DNA of 64,000 bases. Origin: Dillenia suffruticosa (Eukaryota > Streptophyta > Magnoliopsida > Dilleniales > Dilleniaceae). The position numbers and the translations under genes were made by a program. The notes under the pieces are model-generated. The model searched no databases and was not told the DNA's origin. It saw only the letters and a program-made list of their open reading frames with translations. Position 1 is the first letter of the stretch, and each line of letters starts with the position of its first letter. The stretch is taken from positions 22,284,039 through 22,348,038 of the forward strand of contig JAVTVX010000019.1 of assembly GCA_033439265.1 (NCBI GenBank), given 5' to 3'. Positions 24,285-33,973 of this stretch are shown here, one piece after another.

Positions 24285-26960
24285 ATTTTTTAGTACCGAT
24301 TTATTATATATCTACTAATTACACTAATTATAAAAGATAAATCTAGTCGATAATGTATAGCATACATGAGGGATCCAATTGCGTTGGAATGTGGAACTAC
24401 AAACATATAGTCAAGCTCTTCATCTGTCTTTGGAGATAAAATAGTTGAAAGTCTAAAATGATATACTAATGGTATATTAATTGGTTTGGCTGTCTGCATG
24501 TTAAATGTGTAGAGAATTTTCTTAATGTATCATTTCTGATTTAGGTATAATTTGCATGTGGATCGAATCCCAACCTTGGTTAAGGGGTATCAGTCCCTGA
24601 ATCAACTAAGCCACCAAATTTTGATAAATATGATTATGCTTTACAACCAAAGAAAACACATCTATGGAATCTAAACTTGAAATTTGACTGTATCTTTTTG
24701 CAATGAACAGTCCCTTGTACATATTTTCTTCAAATTCAAGTGTTTCTTCTTTCCTTTTAAACACCCATTTGTAGCGTATTACTTTCTTACCGTTAAGACA
24801 ATCTCACCCAATCCCATGAGCCACTCTTATAGAGTAATTCCATCTCCTCCTGCATAGCAATTGTTCATTTGCTAGAATTATTACAACTTTCTGCCTCTAA
24901 ACAACTAGAAGACTCCTCACTTGAATCAATGTTTTTTGTTACATTCAATGCATAAGCAACCAAATTAACCTCAACGTATCTTTAAGGAGGTATAATATTT
25001 CTCATAGGTCTGTCTTTAGCAATAAAATACTGTGATATCACCGATGGTGGTGAAAAATTAGTAGCATTTTGTATTTTTAACCTAGACTGAGATAAAGATA
25101 ATGGTATAAACTCAGACCCAATCTCAATCTCCACTTGCATGCCTAATCTCTCTTGAATTTTATTGCATGAAGATACATTATGAAGCATAACATTCTCATC
25201 AGAAAAAAAAACATCTTTGCTCTCTAGACACCATAAGTTATATCTCTTAACAACAGACTTAAAATCAAGAAAGATACATTTCAAAGATCTAGATTCAAAT
25301 TTTCCTTTGTCAACATGAACATGAGCAAATAGCCAAATATCTTTAAATTTGAGTAAAAAACAAGTGTACTAGATCATACCTCTTTTGAAATCTTTTTGTT
25401 GATAGTAGACAGGGGAGAACAACCAATGAGGAAACAAGCTATTGAAACGGTCTCAATCCAAAAAGACTTAAGTAAGCTAGTATTTGAGAGCATACAAATG
25501 TACCTTCTCTATCAAAGTAAGTATTGTTTATCCACTCAATCACACCATTTTATTGTGAAGTATCATAAACTGTGAAGTGACTGATAATTTCTTTTGACTT
25601 TCAAAGTGCATTAAACTGATCATAACAAAACTTCAAACCATTATTGGTGCATAGACATTTTATCTGCCTTCGTGTCTGTTTCTCGATCATTGTTTTCCAA
25701 TTCTTAAATGTTGCAAACACATCACTCTTTTATTTCAAAAAAAAAAATACCCAAACTTTTCTAAAGGAGTTATTAATGATAGTCATCAAATAATTAGCAC
25801 CTCTCTTACAAGACACCATCGATGGACCTAAAGATCAAAATGTTTGTAATCAAGTGTTCTCTTTGTATTGTATATGCCTTTAATGAATTTGACTCTCTTT
25901 AACTTTCTAAAAAATGCAATACTCACAAAACTCCAATTTACTAATATTCTGCCTATTAAGAAGTCCTTTTCTGCTCAATTTGACTATCTCGTTTTCACTC
26001 ATATAACCCAAACACATATACCATAGTCTAATAATATCATCACTGACAAAGAAGAAGTGGAAATAGCTGCATCACCTGTAATTGAAAAAAACCCTACAAG
26101 ATAACTTGGTAGACTTTCTCTTACCTTTTATCATGACAAGAGCACCTTTGCTGACCATTAGAACTCCACCTTCACCATTGTACTTATCCACTTGAGTTAA
26201 AGGTACCGAAAGAGATGAGATTCCTCTTCAAATCTAGGACATGTCTCATGTCACCAAGTGTTCTCACAACCCCATCAAACATCATAATTCTGACCATTTT
26301 AATACTAGATATCTTATAAGATACATTACTTCCCATCAAAATAGCACCCTTAAAAATACTTTCCTATGTTGAAAACTAGTCCCAATTGGGACACATATGA
26401 AAGGTACAAGCTGAGTCAAAAATCGAATTCTTATAGTGTTTGGAGTCACTATTAGAAACCACTATGAGTTCTCCATCACTACTACTAGCCTTAATAATGC
26501 TAGCTTCACCCAAATTCTCTTGTTGATTTTTCTAGTAATTTGGAGTAGATTTTGATTCTTTTTCTACAATTTATAGCATTCAGATTTGATGCGGCCCTTT
26601 TCTTTTAGTAATTACAAATTTTGTCTTTGTTTCTAGATTTCAATCTACCTCACACATTATCTCTAAAATTCCTCTCCTGACTCCTCTCTCAAGCAATCAG
26701 GCCTTCTCCCTAAGTCAGAACCAACCACAAGCTGTTTTATTTTCTCCTTAGAGTATAATGCATCATATACTTTATCCAATGTTAAAGTATCATAACTCTA
26801 TAGAATAGTATCCTAAACATAGGATATGATGAAAATAGTGAATATAACAAAATCAACCCTAAATATTCTTCGTGGTATTTGACCTCCATAATTTCTAAAT
26901 TAGATACAATTTGTTTTAAAAAGTGATCTTGTAAAAACTTACTTTACAATTTGCTGCTTT
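24285..26960 (-). mobile_element. Degraded Ty1/copia retrotransposon (gag-pol relic)
   Basis: Read on the minus strand, the copia domain order is recognisable in pieces. The gag zinc knuckle (KRKGHIKSECYKL) is at about 26565-26625. A protease-like motif (FDSACTFHMC, where copia elements have DSG) is at about 26375-26430. The integrase core is at about 25480-25730, and the integrase C-terminal stretch KCIFLDFKS..YNLWC at 24982-25284. The start of reverse transcriptase (KWVFKRKEETLEFEE) is at about 24650-24860, and the RT/RNase H junction (AIGSLMYA) at 24290-24499. Stops and frame changes occur throughout and most of the reverse transcriptase is missing. The integrase catalytic Asp in the usual TDNG motif reads as Asn. 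No LTRs were found. An old inactive copy. Confidence 0.85.
24545..24615 (-). repeat. tRNA-derived SINE head within the copia relic
   Basis: On the minus strand, TGGCTTAGTTGATTCAGGG resembles a Pol III A box and GGTTGGGATTCGATCC a B box. They are about 25 bases apart, the spacing of tRNA-derived SINEs. It lies between the two remaining reverse-transcriptase pieces of the copia relic, so it may mark a nested insertion. The SINE body and tail were not delimited. Confidence 0.55.
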
Positions 26961-27461
26961 AGATGTAACTTGTTGGTTAGCCTTTTCATTATACACAACT
27001 ATTCTAGTTCGAACCACAAGGTAGTGGCAATTTCTCTTTCAAAACATCTTGTAAAATTTGATTCGATAAATATAGATGTATTTGGGAGAGAGCATTTCTA
27101 TCATTGCACTGTTTTTCCTCTAGTGATCATGATGAGGGTATTTTATCAAACCTAGAGTATCATTGGGATTCATTTGCGCAAACACAACACGCTTCTTGAC
27201 TTGCCATAACAAGAATCTGGTGTTGTGATCTAAAAACGGAATATCATATTTTATTGTTTCCATTTTCAGAGAAACAAATCAACTTTGTTGTAATACTAGT
27301 TTGCTTGAAATAAGTTAAAAAAAAAAAAAAAAAAGGGCAGGAGAGAAACCATTCAAACATTTACATGTAAAACCCCAAATCCGAAAAAAATAAACAAATA
27401 AAATAAAACTAGAGGAGAAGAATTTACTATATGAGAATAAGGGAGTATAAGAATTTACTAT

Positions 27462-30400
27462 ATGGGAATGAAGTGTTTCTATTACTTTAAGGATTACATG
27501 AGCAGAAGCAGAAGCTGGGAACAGAGACCAGCCCGGGAGCTGAAGGATAACACTAGGGATGGAGGGGATAATTCGGGGGCGGAATCTGAGATGGTGACCA
27601 AATCATCGTGTTCTGCCACTTCCTCCCGTAGCATACCCTACTTGTATGAACAGAAAGCTCATAACTTAAGGGTCTTCTCCCCATCCGAGCTTCGACAAGC
27701 TACCGCTAACTTCAGCAGGCTCTGTAAGATTGGGGAAGGTGGATTTGGGAGTGTCGATAAGGGCTTGATTAAAGCTGCCAATTTACAGGGTGATCCCACA
27801 GTTGTTGCCATCAAAAAACTCAATAGGGATGGCTTTCAGGTACCTTACTCTTTCTCTCCTTATCTCAATAGGTTAGTTTTGTTGAGAAAACAGCCCGTGA
27901 TGGGGTTATCCAACTTGATATTTTCTTTCATGTGGTAATATGCTTCTATGAAGATCATTTTGCATAATGTATGGTGGCTTCTGAGTGTGGTATAAAGGAC
28001 CCTTTTTCTTATGTACTTGTATGGCGTTCTTTTGTATATGGTGGTTGACTTCTATGCTTAATATTAGTTAGTGGTATCCCCTTGTAAAACTGGCATGGAG
28101 CTATTTTACTTATATTGTAGATTCTGGACTTTGAGGTACCATGTTTGCAGCCGCCTTATCCACCTTCAACAAAATGAGGTCTCTTCAGGGAGACACGGGT
28201 TTGTAGTTGGAAACATGAATTTCTACGTGGGGCATTGAATTTCCTCGCCAACAACAAACAAGAAACCACAGATTAACCACAACTTGTATGCTATGTAATG
28301 CAGCCCAATAACCCGAGTCAAAGTTGATCCCTCCCACCCCCACTCTCCCCTTGAATTAAGGAATCAAGATGGTGATTACATCCATTGACAGAAAGCTACT
28401 GTAGTTTTCCTGGAGATTTGATGCATATCCCATTCCGATGCCTGTTTCTATTCTATCCTGGAGTGTAAGCTCCCATTTGTGGCTTGATAGCATAGCCAAC
28501 AACCTTTCCACCATTTTCTTGGTTGCAGTTGCACGCTTTAATGCCTCTGGCAGTTCCAAGTGCCCCATCGTTGAAAAAATTACATGTAGTAATGGGTCGT
28601 TGTAGCATTAGAACTGGACTGAGGACAGCATGTAGAGGACGTCATAACTTCATTTACCAGGAAAACTATGAGTTGGAAAATTTTGGCAACCTTAGACGTC
28701 ATTGCAATTAGATTTGCTTTCATTCATACTCTTGGATCTGACTTTACATTGAGATGCTGGATGGTTTGTTCTAGACTATTCCCTCTTGGGCGTACAATAT
28801 AGTTACATGAATAATTACAATTTGGTGTGCTAGATGCATTAATCTGAATACTATAGCAGTAAATTAGAAAAGCAGGTGATTATTTTTATTCGGAGCTTTA
28901 CTTGAGTTCTGAAAATTTTAATGCTGAAAATTGAATTCGTCATAGCCTCACCTAATGAAGGAATATATGCCCACAAAAGCCATTGTTGGGTCAGTTACTA
29001 TCTTCTATTCTATAAGAACTTCCAAATTATATAGTTCATTGATGTCCTCTCCTATCTTGATGTGCCAAACATTTATAACCAGGATATAACTTGCTAGATG
29101 TGGTTGCAAGCTTCTAGCATCGCTGGATAGGTAACTCTGAATCTGTCCTAAAAATTCACGAAGTTAGTGTGCTTTCCCTCTGCTCACTTCTATTTTCTTC
29201 TTCCCCCGTGGCAGGTTACAATTTGTGCATTGTATACATTATCATTTTCCAATTTTGCGTGATATATACACATAACCCCTTTTATGAAAATAGGGTCATA
29301 AACAATGGCTGGCAGAAGTTCAGTTTCTTGGTGTTGTGGAGCATCCCAACCTTGTCAAACTCATTGGTTATTGTGCTGTAGATGGTGAAAGAGGTATCCA
29401 ACGTCTACTAGTATATGAATTCATGCAATACAGAAGCTTGGAGGATCATCTTTTCAGTAGGGCAGTACCCGTACTTACTTGGGAGACGGGACTGAACATC
29501 ATACTAGGTTCTGCACAAGGATTGGCTTATTTGCACGAGGAATTGGAAGTTCAGGTCTCATTACAAGCTATCAAAAACTGATTATTAGGGCATTTAATTT
29601 TTATACAATTTATGTCATACGCTTGCTTTATTTTTGTGAATGTAAAATTATTGCGTGTTCATTTACCATACCAAAATAGAATGGTTGTATATCATTGAAA
29701 CAAGCTAAGGTTCAAGTTCCCCCCTTGGATTGGAAGGGAGTGGTAGACTAAACAAAATTATGACAACAGGCAATAATGAGCAACTCAATGCACAAGGCTC
29801 CCAGCATTATGGGTTGAGAAGAGTCAAATGTAGTCCGTGAGCAGTGAGGCAGTTTTTGCAGGTTGGAAGTATAGTAAAATGCCCAGTTAGATTTTAGATC
29901 ACTTGCAACATCTTTAACAACTATGTTTATGCTCATGATTATAGGAGTTATGTACCCTTTTGACTGGGGAAAATGCTGTGAGGAGGAATTTGGAGTAAAT
30001 ACTCTTTAACTCTTGAAATATATACCCAATTGAAGTTTGGCAGCGGTTAAATTAGTCTAAGAATAATCTACTCTCGTAATGGTCATTGATTGTGACGAGG
30101 TCGACTCTAGAGTTGGTATTACTAGGCATATTCTTGGGAGCAAGCGGTTTAATGTCTGCCTTGCACAAGCTGCTCTATCAAGACTGGCTGTGCAAGGCTA
30201 CCTGGCCCTTGTTATTGTCATTATTGTCTAGGATTGCTAATATTTGGGACTGCTTATTTTATCTTCTGATCCAGTAAATAATAATTGTTTTGTTAAAAAA
30301 AATTAAGGAAAAAAAATAAAGAAAGAAGAAATCATGCTTTCTCTTGAGTGACTAATTTGTTGGTCAAATTTTTGTAGAAGGTCATATATCGAGATTTTAA

Positions 30401-31531
30401 ATCATCTAATGTGCTACTGGATGACGATTTCAAACCCAAGCTTTCGGACTTTGGCCTTGCTAGGGAGGGGCCAACTGCTGGGCGTACTCATGTTTCAACT
30501 GCGGTAAGTACTACTTTGTTGCTAATATTTGTGAGGTAAGACGTGATGCCTAGGCGATTATGCATGTCGAAAACATAATTGCTTGATCATTTATGTATCT
30601 GACTATTGAAGTTGGGTAGAAGCATGCTTCTTAGTATGAGAGAGTAATGAAGGAAAGCAAGAAATCAGAAGACTTATGGCCATGGATGCTCTTTAGCAAA
30701 CGGAGTGACCAATAGCCGCCGTGGCACCATCTCATTGATTATATTGTTAACAGGGTCCGTTGTCAGCTTCTTTGTATGCAACGAGAATGTGGCACATCGG
30801 CCATTGATCAATTTGTTCGCTCATTTTGTTGGGCCAAGAAATATTACTCTTTCAGAAACAGTATCATGGGGGACAGCATTATACGCTGTGATGAACATGT
30901 TGGGAGTTCAATTTATGAAATAAGTAAAATCAGTTGACCAGGGAGAAAGAAAAGCTCTGCTGGTGTTTTGAAGAAAAATGAATTATATATTGCCATATTT
31001 TCCTGTCTTCATCTGTTATCAGGTTGTTGGGACATATGGCCATGCGGCCCCAGACTGTCGAAACAGGCAATCTCACCACCAAGAGTGACGTATGGAGTTT
31101 TGGTGTGGTATTATACGAGATTCTTACCGGAAGGCGCTCACCGGAAAGAAACCGCCCAAAGACTGAGCAGAAACTTGTGGATTGGGTCAAGCAATTCCCT
31201 GCTGATGGCCGGAAATTCACTATGATGATTTGATCCGCGATTAGGAAATGACTACTCAGTGAATGCAGCAAGAAAAATTGCAAAATTAGAAGATAAATGC
31301 TTGCTGAAGAATGGAAAAGATCGGCCAAAGATGAGCGAGATGGCTGAAAACCTAAAGCAGATAATCCAGGTTACAGATGACGGAAGCCCTTCTGAGAAAA
31401 GTTATGAATCCTTGGAAAGTGAGCAAGTTGACGAGAGGCGAGATCAAATAAAGGCCTCTGAATCAGCAAAAACGAGGATGGATCACCTTGCCAGACTAAG
31501 CGAACATGTGGAAGGAGTTGGTGGAAGATGA
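27462..31531 (+). pseudogene. Receptor-like cytoplasmic kinase, RLCK-VII (PCRK1/PCRK2-like), frameshifted in the last exon
   Basis: Exons 27462-27839, 29294-29554, 30381-30503 and 31023-31531. Seen: N-terminus MGMKCFYYFKD, then HNLRVFSPSELRQAT, the glycine loop GEGGFGSV, VAIKKLN (VAIK Lys), [13 protein letters not shown] (catalytic loop), [19 protein letters not shown], and KSDVWSFGVVLYEILTGRR. Known: this is the layout of RLCK-VII kinases near PCRK1/PCRK2, plasma-membrane-linked immune signalling kinases. Odd: about two bases are missing after AAPD (near 31056), leading to TGA at 31086. A one-base insertion near 31228-31232 then shifts the frame again before DPRLGNDYS. The three segments of exon 4 lie in three different frames. 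The Tyr after the glycine loop (VYKG in relatives) is Asp. Exons 1-3 are otherwise intact, so it is either a recent pseudogene or has assembly indels. Acceptor alternative for exon 3: 30378, which would add a Lys. Confidence 0.85.
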
Positions 31532-33973
31532 TTTATGATCATGCAGAGGGCTAAGGTTGTCTGAAAGCATATTGTGTGTTTGCCATTGGATGGTTTCCGT
31601 GGGGAATAGCATTCATGACTTGCTCATTGTTTTGTTGGTGCCAGTTGACTCGTCTGAGAGCCCCCCCCCCCCGGGGGGGGGTTTCTTGTACATTTTATAA
31701 TTGTAATCTACCAAGGCAAAATCTGCAATTATTGGGGTGCCTTTTAAAGGTTCATTACCTTGATTTGGCATTTGCAGGAATGGCAATAGGATGGATATGA
31801 TGCAGGTTTCGCTAATACAACATCCGTTCCCAAATCCTGGCCTCTCTCTCTCTCTCTCTCTGAGTGTGGCTGTATGGGGGGTTAGAGAAGGGATGAAGGG
31901 TGGGGTGGCCATGGCTGGGGAAGGGACAAAAGGGAGACCAGTGATTGCAAGTCTAGCTGTCATGATCTTGACTCTCTCTCTTTCGTTGTGATAAAAAACC
32001 ATAGTCTCTCTCTCTCTCGGGATGCCAGCGATTGCAAGTCTGACCATCGCAATATGTCAAATCGCCGACAATTTGTTGACTATGGGGAGGAGGGAGGCAG
32101 GCACTGAGCATCTATTTTCATATTCGGACAGATCTAATTATTTAATTAAAAAACTCGCTTCTAACCCACACTTGACCCTTAAAAATAAAAATAAAAACAA
32201 AACAAAAAGCTTTGTCTGGTCAGCTTAGTCGGATATCCATCGAATCAGATCAGATATTGCTATCCCCAGTCATTTGGCTTATATGAGACAAGTGTATATG
32301 CAGATCAACCCTGTTCTGATGTTTAAACTACAGGGACGAGCCTCCTCCCCCGTTTTAACATCTATTGCTGAACCCCTAGGACACACACACCAGGCTGCTC
32401 TTACCAGAACAAATTGTATTGGTTTAATTTCTGAAGTGTGACTCAGATTTGGATACTGATTCCAATCTTTTTAATATTATTTGAAAGCTTTAGTTATTCC
32501 TCGTCCCATGCTTTCATTTGTATATTCTCTGACCTTTAAATGTCTGTTCCATAAGTGAGCCTCCAATTCCAATTCCAACTCCAAAGGATATCTTGTATAA
32601 ATCCAATGATGGTGGTAACTAACCGAATGCTCCACTTACTCAAAAGCCAAGAGATACAAAATCTCGTGTGAAATTAGGCAGGAGGGGCTTGTAAATGCCT
32701 TACATCACAATAAGGCCACACAGACATGCAGAATTGCATGGTAGTATGTATAACTTAAACTACATATATTGTTGTTACATTGCCCTACCCTATCTGACCT
32801 TTCAATTAGTAGAACTAGGAAAAGAAATCTCTTGTATGAGAATTCTGAGAGAGAGAATTTTCAATACAGCTGTTGTTATGGTTGAGCTGAATTGATAAAT
32901 CCGTTGAGAAATTGATCCACATATTCCACAAACAACAATGACGACGATGACGACAATAGTAGCAGCAACCTGAACCTTAATCCTAAATTTTGGGAACTCA
33001 CATATTCCACAAAGAAAGCAAGAAAACTTATGCAGAGAGCTTCTGTATACAAATATCTTTATGAAGAAGTTCTACCATACAATGATCTTATCTTGAATTG
33101 ATTTCTATCATTTCCTAACACGAACATGAAATTCCAAGAAATGTATTTTACAACAACAAAATACTCACATGGTTTATTCATCCCTGGAATTTCAACAATG
33201 TCCATGGCTCAGAACTGCAATACACAAGAATTTTAATGAGCATAATGTCATTAACCAACAGCTACTCTAAATTATAAGATCAGGTTACCTCTTAAAAGTG
33301 CAATTGAGAGATGATATTGCTCATTAGGGCATGTGCTTGCCCGAATGGTTTGATACATAAATCGGTTTTGAAGGTCTTGTGAAAATTCCTGGCCTCTTTC
33401 TTTCCATGACCTGATCAAAGAAACATTTCCTTGATCCTACCAGACCTTCACTTTGGTTTGTATCTCACATTTGTTGTCTGCCCCTTTGACTATTGCTGAT
33501 GTCTTGATGTAATAGTTAGCAAGGGAAATCAGATAAAGGTACTTGTCAGTTGCAAAGGGCAAGCACTAATTTGCAATTCTACATTGTTTGGCAAAAAATC
33601 AACATAATAATGAGCTTGAATTCAAACAACCATTTTAAGTCCACTTTGCATACTCTTTTCCATCTTGACCCACACAATCTCTTCCACTGGATGTCATCCC
33701 ACATGGTCTTCTCAACAAGGATAGCCTTTAAGGCTGCTCATGCCTACTTTTACCTATGCACATGCAGTGGATAGGAAGTGCATCTCAGCTTCTAGTTGGT
33801 ATGACATTCAGTCTTCAGCAAAACCATCTGAAGCAAATTTTTCTTCTGATAGTAGGCGCTGTATTGATGTTCGGGGTGATTCACCCTCAAAGACGTCCAG
33901 AATTGACATGTGACCTACTCAAATTAGCAACATTGATTCATATCTTGACACCAAATACTACAAACTTACTTTC
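31532..33973. other. Intergenic region between kinase relic and PPR gene
   Basis: Includes the kinase 3' flank, the C12G9 palindrome (31661-31681), CT runs (31842-31861 and 32005-32018), and AT-rich sequence. Near 32976-32995 lies a copy of the CTTAATCC-AAATTTTGGGA motif that is also in the eIF4G intron. The segment 33300-33970 is the 3' flank of the PPR gene. No other coding region recognised. Confidence 0.55.
31661..31681. repeat. C12-G9 homopolymer palindrome
   Basis: Twelve C followed directly by nine G. The tract is fully self-complementary and lies 130 bp downstream of the kinase stop. It could fold into a GC hairpin, or it may be a sequencing or assembly artefact. Confidence 0.95.
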
